Source of the DNA: a virus
DNA: 21,118 nucleotides
Direction: 5' to 3' (one strand)
IMG/VR virus record: IMGVR_UViG_3300020469_000309
Location: 1 to 21,118 of that record
The notes under the pieces are model-generated. The model saw only the letters and a list, made by a program, of their open reading frames with translations, did no database searches and was not told where the DNA came from. This document shows positions 1 through 6,120 of the stretch, piece after piece. Numbering within the stretch: position 1 is the stretch's first letter; each line of letters starts with the position of its first letter. The position numbers were made by a program, and so were the translations under genes.

Positions 1-968
1 GTTGCACTTGGAATACGTCTTTGATGTATTTCTGTTTTAACTCTTTCAACAAATTGCATTGCAAGGTGACTTGGCATATTACCTACATCAATATAAAACA
101 CACGTCTTTCGGGTGCTCTCTGTGTTCTGTATATAATAATGGCATCTTCTAGTAATTCTTTTTGTTTAAACACTTTGAACACTGCTTCCAACAATGAATT
201 TCCAAATGGAAAGTTGTTATCCAGTCCTTCTGACAAACTTAAATGTACCACGTGTTCGGAATCAACTGCAATCTCTTTCATGCCTGTTGAAAATCTTGAT
301 CCTGATGATGTTGCGTAGTCATGACCACTTGCACCAACGTATCCTCTTGCTCCACCTGTTAAGTATCCTGAACCACCACCAGTAACATTTCCTGTTGTTT
401 GATATGGAGTTGTTGCAACCATGTTTTTAAAATTAAAATTTATGTCTTTAATAATGTATTGTTCAGGTGTTTTTCCTGTGCTTTCATTCACAATTATTTT
501 TGTTACTTTTGCAGGGTCTACATGGAACCATTTTTTAGTTTCTGGATCTCTAACAAAGAATGCATCACCATACTTGAACACATTACGTAAAATTTTAAAC
601 ATTCTTTTGTTGAAGTCATTCATTTTACACCATTGTTGTAGATATTGTTTTAAAATTTGTACTTCTGAATTTGTTGCTCTTTGTTTGAAATCCATTCTAA
701 ATACTGTGCTGTTGTTAGGATTCTGTTGACTGGTAAATTCTGCAAGTATATCCAAAGCCGCATTGACTTCAGAATCTAAATCCATTGTGTTGTATTGTCC
801 GTATCTTTCAATCCTGTTCGGTGAACCTGTGTACACATCAGGTAGATATGATGAATAGTTTGTTCTTGCCGGTCCCGCTCTACCGGATACCGTTGAACCC
901 ATTGCTGATGCATTGCCTGTGACATCTGTACCAACTGGGACCTGTGTAAAATATCTTTTCCAACTCAT
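1..968 (-). CDS. 20: Portal protein gp20, N-terminal part (runs off left edge)
   Basis: Translating the minus strand from ATG at 968 gives an open frame of 322 codons with no stop before the window edge, so the C-terminal part is missing. The portal forms the dodecameric ring at one capsid vertex through which DNA is packaged and to which the tail joins. What I see: the start MSWKRYF, then YLPDVYTGSPNRIERYGQY and a segment on building the N-terminal domain, and near the edge PERRVFYIDVGNMP followed by IHQRRIPS. The RRVFYIDVGN block is the well-known conserved stretch of T4-type gene 20, used in marine T4-like phage surveys. An AGGA stretch lies 7 nt before the ATG. The gene follows the tape-measure-like gene by only 8 bases, so the two are probably co-transcribed. 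Identification is firm; the last few hundred residues cannot be judged. Confidence 0.93.
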   Translation of the reverse strand, partial: MSWKRYFTQVPVGTDVTGNASAMGSTVSGRAGPARTNYSSYLPDVYTGSPNRIERYGQYNTMDLDSEVNAALDILAEFTSQQNPNNSTVFRMDFKQRATNSEVQILKQYLQQWCKMNDFNKRMFKILRNVFKYGDAFFVRDPETKKWFHVDPAKVTKIIVNESTGKTPEQYIIKDINFNFKNMVATTPYQTTGNVTGGGSGYLTGGARGYVGASGHDYATSSGSRFSTGMKEIAVDSEHVVHLSLSEGLDNNFPFGNSLLEAVFKVFKQKELLEDAIIIYRTQRAPERRVFYIDVGNMPSHLAMQFVERVKTEIHQRRIPSA

Positions 969-976
969 TATTTTTC

Positions 977-3103
977 CTAAGTATTATAAACGTTCGAGTT
1001 TGATGTTTTTCTCGAAATGTTTTTGTTACTGTTTGCCACGTCTTCCATTACTAGTTTAATTTCTGCAAGTAGTGTACTTATTCCATCCAGTTTATCTTGA
1101 TTGCTTCTTCCGGACGATGTAATTGCTCCACTCATGCTTGTATTCACTTCTCTAAATGCTCCTGCTAACTCTTCTAACTTTGTAGTATACAATGATAATT
1201 TGTCTTTGTCAAGATCATCTAGTGCTTCTGACATAGTTCTGGCATAAGTTTTCATTCCAGACACAGCGTTTGCCAAATTACCTGTGTTACCAACACCAGA
1301 AACCAATGCTAAAACTAAATTTTTGGTTCCATCAGCAACATCGGACAAGTTTTTGCCGTCTACATTGTTGAATGTTTGCAATCCTTTTCCAATTGCCGCA
1401 ATACCTAAACCAGCACCAACACCTGATAAACCTAACAAAGCACCAATACCTAAACCAGCAAACGCACCGCCTTTTGCCACTGCCGGACCTGCCGAACCTA
1501 ATGCTTTCATTCCGCCTATTGCCGCACCGCCTCCACCTAATGATGGAAGAAGTTTGCTCATAAATCCGCCAAGCAATTTAAATGTTCCTCCTAGTGCCAT
1601 TGAAGCAATTTTAAGTGCTCCTAATGCCAGTGCCGCCGAACCTAATCCTCCTACAAATTTTACAAGTGCATCATCAGATGCCATCAGAGGAGCCATTATA
1701 CTGTTTACAAGTTTTGCGAGACCACCTAAAGCAAAACCAAATGCTTGAAGGAATGGTAAAAGAACTGTGATCGCAAAGTTTTGAATATCTTTGAATGCAT
1801 CTTTGAATCCTAATATCTGATTTGATGTTGCCTTGATTGCCTCTGCCTGTTGTCTCTCTACCGCAGATCTTTGTGCACCAAATTTTGTCAAGTTAAACAA
1901 CTCAACATTTGCCGCAAGTGTTTGATTGCCAAGCACATCTAATAGTGCTCCTGTTCTTTGGAATCCACTACCCAAGTTTTGTGATATGCCTGCTGTCTGT
2001 CTGATGATTGCTTCAAATTGTTCCACAGAACCATTTCCAAAACTGACCTGTCTGGCAAAAGTGGCAATCTGAGGATTCAACCTTACTAAACTTTTTGCAA
2101 AGTCTGATATAGGTACACCGCCTGTTCCTATTAATTCTTTAAATGCATCTTGTGTTGCTTGAGGTAAACCTTGTAAACTTCCTAATATTTCTTGTACTCC
2201 CGGAACCATACTAGACTCAAGCGACTGTATAATACCTTTAATACGTTTTTCCATCATGTCTGCTTTAACGGCATCAGCAATTTGTTTTCTCTGTTTACCT
2301 GTGATGGATGAAAGTTGATCTAAATTCATTATGAAGTCTTGAGCACCAGCATTCAATTCTCTATTGGTCATAGTTTGTGCTCTACCTATTGACGTCTGTA
2401 TTTCTAAATAATCTGTAAGAAGATCTGTTGTTTCTTCAAAAGTCATTCCTAGACCGTTGGCTGTGGATCTAAATTCTCCTTGAAGCAATCTACTGATGTC
2501 AGTGAAACGTTCTGTACCACCTCTTACACTTCCGCCCAACAGTGCAAGTGTGTCTGCACTTTTACCTAGTGCGTTTGAAAATGCGTCCAACGATAGTGAT
2601 GCTCTCAGTGCCAATTCTCTTGTGGTGAATAATCCGTCACTGAACTGAATACCAACTTCTGATAGTTGTTTAAAATTGTCCACCTGTGTGTCTATCAATT
2701 TTGCAAGTTGTTCAACACTTTTCATCAAGATGAACATATACTTGTTTCCCGTGATGTCCGCCATAGTGGTCAAGGTTGATGCAAAACCTTCCACAGACAT
2801 TGAACCACTCATCAATTGGCTGGAGAACATTTTGGTACCTGTCCACAAAGAGTACATGCCTCTTTCGTTTTTTCTCAACTCCATTTCCCATTCGGCTAAT
2901 TGGTCAGTTACGTCTTCAATCTGTTTGGTATTTTCTTCTTTTGCTTTTTGTTCCTTTTTTTCTACAGGAGTTTTTGGTGCTGATGTTGATTTGCCTGTTA
3001 AGGCGTCGGCAAGGCGTTTCATTGTGGCTTCTGAGGCTGGCCCTAGTTGAGTCCGCCCATCCAATTCTTTCAGATATTTCAGTAGATCGTCTACTTCTGC
3101 CAT
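977..3103 (-). CDS. Probable tail tape-measure protein
   Basis: 708 aa, start ATG at 3103. It is probably the tail length ruler that fills the tube during assembly. Evidence is architectural, since I cannot recognise a named family by wording alone. There is a charged, Lys/Glu-rich N-terminus (residues 1-80), long amphipathic helical stretches, then a very hydrophobic Gly/Ala/Leu-rich region at about 443-575 (for example ALGALKIASMALGG and GIGALLGLSGVGAGLG), and a polar C-terminus. That pattern is typical of tape measures. At about 1.5 angstrom per residue it would suit a tail of roughly 100 nm. Its neighbours support the call: the gp26-like gene and its small partner, in the position of tail-assembly chaperones, lie just across the divergent intergenic region. 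A perfect late promoter box lies 69 nt upstream. Alternative: another large virion protein. T4 gp29 is the functional counterpart. Confidence 0.65.
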   Translation of the reverse strand: MAEVDDLLKYLKELDGRTQLGPASEATMKRLADALTGKSTSAPKTPVEKKEQKAKEENTKQIEDVTDQLAEWEMELRKNERGMYSLWTGTKMFSSQLMSGSMSVEGFASTLTTMADITGNKYMFILMKSVEQLAKLIDTQVDNFKQLSEVGIQFSDGLFTTRELALRASLSLDAFSNALGKSADTLALLGGSVRGGTERFTDISRLLQGEFRSTANGLGMTFEETTDLLTDYLEIQTSIGRAQTMTNRELNAGAQDFIMNLDQLSSITGKQRKQIADAVKADMMEKRIKGIIQSLESSMVPGVQEILGSLQGLPQATQDAFKELIGTGGVPISDFAKSLVRLNPQIATFARQVSFGNGSVEQFEAIIRQTAGISQNLGSGFQRTGALLDVLGNQTLAANVELFNLTKFGAQRSAVERQQAEAIKATSNQILGFKDAFKDIQNFAITVLLPFLQAFGFALGGLAKLVNSIMAPLMASDDALVKFVGGLGSAALALGALKIASMALGGTFKLLGGFMSKLLPSLGGGGAAIGGMKALGSAGPAVAKGGAFAGLGIGALLGLSGVGAGLGIAAIGKGLQTFNNVDGKNLSDVADGTKNLVLALVSGVGNTGNLANAVSGMKTYARTMSEALDDLDKDKLSLYTTKLEELAGAFREVNTSMSGAITSSGRSNQDKLDGISTLLAEIKLVMEDVANSNKNISRKTSNSNVYNT

Positions 3104-3122
3104 AATTATATACGCACTTAAT

Positions 3123-3143
3123 TAGTAGTAGTAAATACTACTA
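3123..3143. other. Perfect 8-bp hairpin in divergent leader region
   Basis: TAGTAGTA (3123-3130) and TACTACTA (3136-3143) are exact inverted repeats around a 5-base loop. They lie between the divergent starts of the tape-measure-like gene (3103) and the gp26-like gene (3190). In the minus-strand late transcript expected from the box at 3173-3180 the hairpin falls in the 5' leader. It could be an mRNA-stabilising or operator-like element; the role is unknown. Confidence 0.45.
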
Positions 3144-3172
3144 TATTATTTGAATGCATTCCTTTGTGTGTG

Positions 3173-3180
3173 TATTTATA
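3173..3180 (-). promoter_or_regulatory. T4-type late promoter box for tape-measure/portal genes
   Basis: The minus strand reads TATAAATA, a perfect match to the T4 late promoter consensus read by gp55-bearing RNA polymerase. It points towards the 708-aa gene, whose ATG is 69 nt further on. The box touches the Shine-Dalgarno sequence of the opposite-strand gp26 gene (AGGAG, 3180-3184). Late expression fits tail and portal genes. Confidence 0.7.
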
Positions 3181-3189
3181 GGAGAAAAA

Positions 3190-4062
3190 ATGACAGAACA
3201 AACAACAGGACAAAATACCAGTAATCCGTTACAGAAGTATTTTAGACAACCTAAATTACACGTTCGTTTACCGAGCGGTGGAAAATACTATCCACCAGGA
3301 TCATTGGATTTACCTGAATCAGGCGAGGTGGCAATCTATCCACTCACAGCCAAAGATGAATTGCTTTTAAAAACACCAGACAGTTTAATGAACGGCACAG
3401 CCACAGCAGATGTGATTAAAAGTTGTGTGCCACAAATCAAACAGCCTTGGTACATGCCAAGTTTAGATGTTGATGCATTGATCATGGCAATAAGAATTGC
3501 CACATACGGTGAAAACATGACAATCACAGTCAAAGTGCCCAACACAGGAGATGAAAAAGATTTCACAATAGATTTAAATTCTGTAATAGCACCTTTGATG
3601 TCAGCCACGTATGCAGACACAATCAAATTGGAAAACATGACAATCACTCTGCGTCCATTGATGTATTCAGAGTTTACCAAAGATGCACTACGCAGTTTTG
3701 AAGAACAAAGAGTGTACAACTTGGTGAATGATGACACAGTGCCCAACGAAGAAAAAATGGAAAGATTCAGACAAGCATTCAACAGGCTTACTGACTTGAC
3801 TGTGGAAACTGTGGCAAAAAGTATTGCAAAAATTGAATTGATGGATGGACAAGTTGTTAATGATCCAAAACATCTCTTGGAGTTCATGCAAAACACCAGC
3901 AAAGAATTTTACACAACAATTTTAGATCACATCACAGAACAGCGAGACAAGTTTGCTGTTAAACCATTCATTGCCAACACAACCAAAGACGAACAGGAGA
4001 AAGGTGCACCGGAAACATTTGAAGTTCCAATCACCTTTGACCAATCAAATTTTTTCGTATAA
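3190..4062 (+). CDS. 26: gp26-like baseplate/tail assembly protein
   Basis: 290 aa from ATG at 3190, chosen over the upstream 3154 start because AGGAG (3180-3184) sits 5 nt before it. The N-terminus carries LHVRLPSGGKYYPPGS, then YPLTAKDELLLKTPDSLMNG and a helical C-terminal half, the pattern of the T4 gp26 baseplate-hub family as found in marine T4-like phages. T4 gp26 itself is about 208 aa, so this version is longer, as is usual in this group. In T4, genes 26 and 51 are adjacent and act in hub assembly; here a small ORF in the -1 frame follows 11 bases after the stop. Near the 3' end, A AAT TTT at 4047-4053 is a canonical -1 slippery heptamer, so a longer fusion product is plausible. The gene is divergent from the tape-measure-like gene, which fits a chaperone role. 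Confidence 0.85.
   Translation: MTEQTTGQNTSNPLQKYFRQPKLHVRLPSGGKYYPPGSLDLPESGEVAIYPLTAKDELLLKTPDSLMNGTATADVIKSCVPQIKQPWYMPSLDVDALIMAIRIATYGENMTITVKVPNTGDEKDFTIDLNSVIAPLMSATYADTIKLENMTITLRPLMYSEFTKDALRSFEEQRVYNLVNDDTVPNEEKMERFRQAFNRLTDLTVETVAKSIAKIELMDGQVVNDPKHLLEFMQNTSKEFYTTILDHITEQRDKFAVKPFIANTTKDEQEKGAPETFEVPITFDQSNFFV
4047..4053 (+). other. Candidate -1 ribosomal frameshift site joining gp26 to the next ORF
   Basis: The gp26 frame reads TCA AAT TTT TTC GTA TAA. The bases AAATTTT form an X XXY YYZ heptamer in the correct phase. Slipping back one base after TTT gives TTT CGT ATA AGG ATA CTC TCC ATG, which is open and in frame with the ORF at 4074-4286. The -1 frame is closed upstream by TGA at 4038-4040, so the shift must happen within 4041-4062, exactly where the heptamer lies. 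The predicted fusion is about 365 aa. A 4-bp GTAT/ATAC stem (4057-4068) follows at once. Confidence 0.55.
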
Positions 4063-4073
4063 GGATACTCTCC

Positions 4074-4286
4074 ATGTCCGAACTCGAGGTGAAAAAGGAA
4101 ATCGCCAAGATGGAAGCGGACAAAAAACAATTCAGATTTGATCTAGTGCGTATATGCTGGTACATGAGAGGTGGAGTCACACTGAACGAAGCATACATGA
4201 GCACCTACGAAGAACGTGAAATGATTGGCAATTTGGTCAAAGAGAATTTGGAAACTGCCAAAAAAACTGGACAGCCTTTCTTTTAA
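4074..4286 (+). CDS. Small gp51-position protein, probable tail-assembly chaperone part
   Basis: 70 aa from ATG at 4074. AAGGA at 4061-4065 stands 8 nt before the ATG, so independent translation is possible. The protein is charged at its N-terminus, then RICWYMRGGVTLNEAYMS and a C-terminus ending in KKTGQPFF. I recall similar short ORFs behind gp26 in marine T4-like phages but cannot name a family domain. It occupies the place of T4 gene 51 (hub assembly, 249 aa), but is far shorter, so homology to gp51 is not shown. The frame is -1 relative to gp26 and reachable through the slippery heptamer at 4047-4053. That makes it a good candidate for the C-terminal extension of a gpG/gpGT-like chaperone pair that would serve the nearby tape-measure protein. 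Confidence 0.8.
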   Translation: MSELEVKKEIAKMEADKKQFRFDLVRICWYMRGGVTLNEAYMSTYEEREMIGNLVKENLETAKKTGQPFF

Positions 4287-4342
4287 ATCCTGCCCATTGC
4301 TGTGATAAGTACATAATATAAAGTATGAAACAATATGCGTTC

Positions 4343-4371
4343 TTGACACCTACAAGCAAATATGCTATTTT
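4343..4371 (+). promoter_or_regulatory. Sigma70-type promoter for the HemD-like gene
   Basis: TTGACA (4343-4348), a 17-bp spacer and TATTTT (4366-4371). The -35 box is perfect and the -10 box matches 4 of 6. The expected start near 4378 leaves a leader of about 34 nt before ATG 4412. The same TTGACA-N17 design appears before gp47 and gp55. The stretch 4287-4411 holds nothing else that I can support. Confidence 0.6.
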
Positions 4372-4411
4372 AATCACACAGACAGTAAATTAAATAATTC
4401 TACATTTTATT

Positions 4412-4981
4412 ATGATAGTGTATACTCAGATACAAGACCCGGGACCGCTCGAAGAAGGAGCCAGGTGGTTGCCTTGTTTGCAATCACATCACGTGGAACA
4501 CACAGCCGCTAGAAAAGGTCCACTTTTAATCACACACATGGAAGCACTGAACAATTATCAACACAGCCTTGAACCATTCATGGAAGAAAACATCTACAGT
4601 GTGGGCAACAAGAGTTGGGACAGATTGAATGCCAAAGGTTTCAAACACATACATTGGTATGACACTGCCAAGGACGTGCCCATGGTGGCCAAAGACCTTG
4701 CGCCATTGACGTGGTTGTGTGGCGACAGCCACGCGAGAGATTTTTCAAATTATGACGGAGTGGATCAACTGCAAACCTATCACACAGAGTTGCACATTCC
4801 AAACTGCAACGATTTGGCAGAACAGAATCCTGCACATCTTTATGTGTATTCACCCAAGGTGTTGAATCATTTGCAAAGTATTAAAAAGTGGGAAGACACC
4901 ATTCTACACTACACACCATCATGCGATCCAGATCATCACAAATGGAAACGTATGGAATCATTCAATCCTAGCACGCCTTAA
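4412..4981 (+). CDS. HemD-like (uroporphyrinogen-III synthase fold) protein, putative
   Basis: 189 aa from ATG at 4412; no clear Shine-Dalgarno. The layout resembles uroporphyrinogen-III synthase, the enzyme that closes hydroxymethylbilane to uroporphyrinogen III in haem, sirohaem and cobalamin synthesis. A short N-terminal strand (MIVYTQIQDPGPLEEGA) is where HemD has its VTRP-type start. LLITHMEALNNY (38-49) lies where HemD has IFTSxxAV. NIYSVGNKSWDRLNAKGF (60-77) matches the family's VYAVGxxTAxALxxxGF block. LTWLCGDSHARDF (99-111) resembles the GDxxRxxL stretch before a second-half YHTE, and VYSPKVLNHL (145-154) the second-half FTSPxAV. It is shorter than usual (about 250 aa). Active-site residues of HemD are poorly conserved, so catalysis cannot be judged. 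The gene has its own sigma70-type promoter, convergent hairpins downstream, and more G/C than the virion genes, suggesting acquisition as an auxiliary metabolic gene. Family call is by eye only. Confidence 0.55.
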   Translation: MIVYTQIQDPGPLEEGARWLPCLQSHHVEHTAARKGPLLITHMEALNNYQHSLEPFMEENIYSVGNKSWDRLNAKGFKHIHWYDTAKDVPMVAKDLAPLTWLCGDSHARDFSNYDGVDQLQTYHTELHIPNCNDLAEQNPAHLYVYSPKVLNHLQSIKKWEDTILHYTPSCDPDHHKWKRMESFNPSTP

Positions 4982-4990
4982 ATTGAGAGT

Positions 4991-5033
4991 GGATTAACTT
5001 CGTTAATCCAAATTAGGACTCGTCGTCCTAATT
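4991..5033. terminator. Two tandem perfect hairpins after the HemD-like gene
   Basis: Hairpin 1: GGATTAAC/GTTAATCC (4991-4998, 5002-5009), loop TTC. Hairpin 2: AATTAGGAC/GTCCTAATT (5011-5019, 5025-5033), loop of five. They start 10 bases after the stop at 4981 and one base separates them. A shorter third stem, CTTAC/GTAAG with loop GAA, lies at 5050-5062. There is no long T-run on either side, so they are terminator-like or 3'-end protecting rather than textbook intrinsic terminators. Their symmetry would serve transcripts coming from either direction. Confidence 0.5.
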
Positions 5034-5385
5034 GAGTTCTTCAACATCGCTTACGAAGTAAGTTGTCGCATCATGCAGACAGTTGAGCCATACTTCACCC
5101 GTTGCCGGGAAAAGTACGGTGCCATCATGCGAGACGAGCCTACCATTGTGCAAAAGGAGATTTCTATGAACGGAAGCGGTGACCCGCCAACTCCCTACTC
5201 CAGACTTCATCAGTCACGGGCAACTGACACACCCTTTGCAAACAAAGTGTTCAGTTGTGATGTTGTATCTTTTTCACAGAGCATCATCTTTTGTGCCTTC
5301 AGTTAGCACTTGCCTTGCAACTCAGGATTCACCTAACGTCTTATCGACTGCATTTCCTGGATCTATGATCAACCGTGTTGCTATG
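5034..5385. other. Intergenic stretch with more G/C, no convincing gene
   Basis: Between the convergent HemD-like and GIY-YIG genes. Short open frames exist on both strands: plus 5073-5306, which contains an ATG at 5166 preceded by a strong AAAAGGAG, and minus 5028-5210. They overlap each other, match nothing I recognise, and show no clear protein pattern. Base composition is visibly richer in G/C than the virion genes. Inverted repeats at 5050-5062 and 5221-5257 suggest structure at the RNA level. It could be remains of an inserted element, a non-coding RNA, or a degraded gene. I cannot decide. Confidence 0.4.
5221..5257. repeat. Imperfect long inverted repeat
   Basis: CAACTGA (5221-5227) pairs with TCAGTTG (5251-5257). 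Inside it, CTTTG and CAAAG close a CAAA loop, with a small bulge and a few further pairs (CAC with GTG) between. The result is a stem of about 15 pairs in a 37-base element. It lies in the gene-poor stretch downstream of the GIY-YIG gene and may be a terminator without T-run or part of a structured RNA. Confidence 0.4.
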
Positions 5386-5820
5386 TTATGCCTTGGGATT
5401 GTGTTTTTTCAATTCTTCTTTAAGGATTCGGGAACCACCAACTCTAACATTGATGATGCCATTGTAGTAATCATCGGATTCTAGTACTCGCCTTTCGAAT
5501 TGTTCACGAGCTTCGAGGTAACTCATTGCGCCTCTGCCACTGCATATGTACAGTATTTGCCTTGTAAAGTTTTTTTCGCCTAGTTTTTCTACGTCTTCCA
5601 GCAAATGATCCGACGAACCCCAATATTCGCGCCAGTCAGATTCAACCTTGCTTCTACGTTTGTTTATCCTGCCCTTGAGAGGCGGACGTGTCTTCTTGAA
5701 TTTCGCCAGTTTTTTGCCCACGTACATCTTACCGTTGGTTGTGTTTGTGATCAAATACACAAATCCTTCACAGTGTTCTGGCAATGTCTCTATGATTTTA
5801 CCTTGATAAGTCCATGGCAT
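5386..5820 (-). CDS. GIY-YIG family endonuclease (Seg-like)
   Basis: 144 aa, ATG at 5820 on the minus strand. GIY-YIG nucleases cut DNA through a compact domain with an N-terminal GIY and YIG pair and a catalytic Glu. Here GFVYLIT (19-25) and MYVGKK (32-37) are the two strand motifs, a basic stretch KGRINKRRSKVESDW (49-63) follows, and YLEAREQF (101-108) supplies the probable metal-binding Glu104. Proteins starting MPWTYQGK with this layout are frequent in marine T4-like phages and are often listed as Seg-like homing endonucleases. It is free-standing: no intron or interrupted gene is visible next to it. The start lacks a clear Shine-Dalgarno. Composition is richer in G/C than the structural genes. 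It may act in homing or host DNA breakdown; which one is not shown. Confidence 0.85.
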   Translation of the reverse strand: MPWTYQGKIIETLPEHCEGFVYLITNTTNGKMYVGKKLAKFKKTRPPLKGRINKRRSKVESDWREYWGSSDHLLEDVEKLGEKNFTRQILYICSGRGAMSYLEAREQFERRVLESDDYYNGIINVRVGGSRILKEELKKHNPKA

Positions 5821-5871
5821 ACTGATAGTTACCAGTGATTGTGTTTGTCAGGTCAAAAATTGGCTTCCGCT

Positions 5872-5900
5872 AAAAAAATTTTTGCGTAGCATCGCTTCGC
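5872..5900 (-). terminator. Second terminator-like hairpin of a tandem pair
   Basis: On the minus strand GCGAAGC and GCTACGC (5884-5900) pair with one A-A mismatch around a GAT loop, followed by five A and seven T. It backs up the hairpin at 5914-5927 and would end the gp47-gp46-62aa transcript. Confidence 0.5.
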
Positions 5901-5902
5901 TC

Positions 5903-5927
5903 TAAAAAATTTTGGCGAGGCTTCGCC
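5903..5927 (-). terminator. Intrinsic terminator after the gp46 operon
   Basis: On the minus strand GGCGA/TCGCC (5914-5927, loop AGCC) is followed by AAAA then six T. It starts only 5 bases after the stop of the 62-aa gene (5932). A second, similar unit lies just beyond it. Confidence 0.65.
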
Positions 5928-5931
5928 TTCT

Positions 5932-6120
5932 CTACTTCCCTTGAGCCGCCTTGAACTGCTCCATTATTTCTGCTCTTCTCTTGATTGCAAGTCTTCTGAT
6001 GAGACTGAGAAACTTTCGTGCTTTTATTTTTGTTCTGTAGGATTTTTTCTTTTCAAACTGTTCGTTTGCTTTGTGATATTCCATGTATGCTTTGTATAAT
6101 TGGTCGTGTGTATCATCCAT
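5932..6120 (-). CDS. Small conserved-context protein downstream of gp46, unknown function
   Basis: 62 aa, highly charged and predicted helical: MDDTHDQLYKAYMEYHKANE, then a Lys/Arg-rich half with SLIRRLAIKRRAEIMEQFK. No domain recognised. The ATG overlaps the gp46 stop by 8 bases (ATGGATGA), so translation is probably coupled to gp46, and the gene ends five bases before a terminator hairpin. Being last in the gp47-gp46 operon suggests a role next to recombination or host-DNA breakdown, perhaps binding nucleic acid through its basic helix, but this is guesswork from charge and place only. Confidence 0.8.
   Translation of the reverse strand: MDDTHDQLYKAYMEYHKANEQFEKKKSYRTKIKARKFLSLIRRLAIKRRAEIMEQFKAAQGK

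Noticed and set aside
1284-1748. Plus-strand ORF of 154 aa, Pro/Ala-rich
   Set aside because: It is the antisense shadow of the Gly/Ala-rich hydrophobic part of the tape-measure-like gene; its odd composition is explained by that.
4325-4393. 22-aa frame MKQYAFLTPTSKY... before the HemD-like gene
   Set aside because: It overlaps the -35 and -10 boxes, has no ribosome site and no recognisable pattern.
5028-5385. Minus-strand frame running behind the GIY-YIG gene with only TGA stops, as if TGA were recoded or the gene had decayed
   Set aside because: Three TGA in about 115 codons is near chance for this composition, the fragments match no family I know, and other genes in the window use TGA as a normal stop (gp46, gp47).
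5179-5484. Plus-strand ORF of 101 aa across the gap and the GIY-YIG 3' end
   Set aside because: Half is antisense to the GIY-YIG gene and the rest shows no protein-like pattern.
5820-5870. Possible promoter for the GIY-YIG gene (TTGACC or CTGACA with TATCAG)
   Set aside because: Spacers are 18-19 bp or the -10 box touches the ATG; too weak to list.
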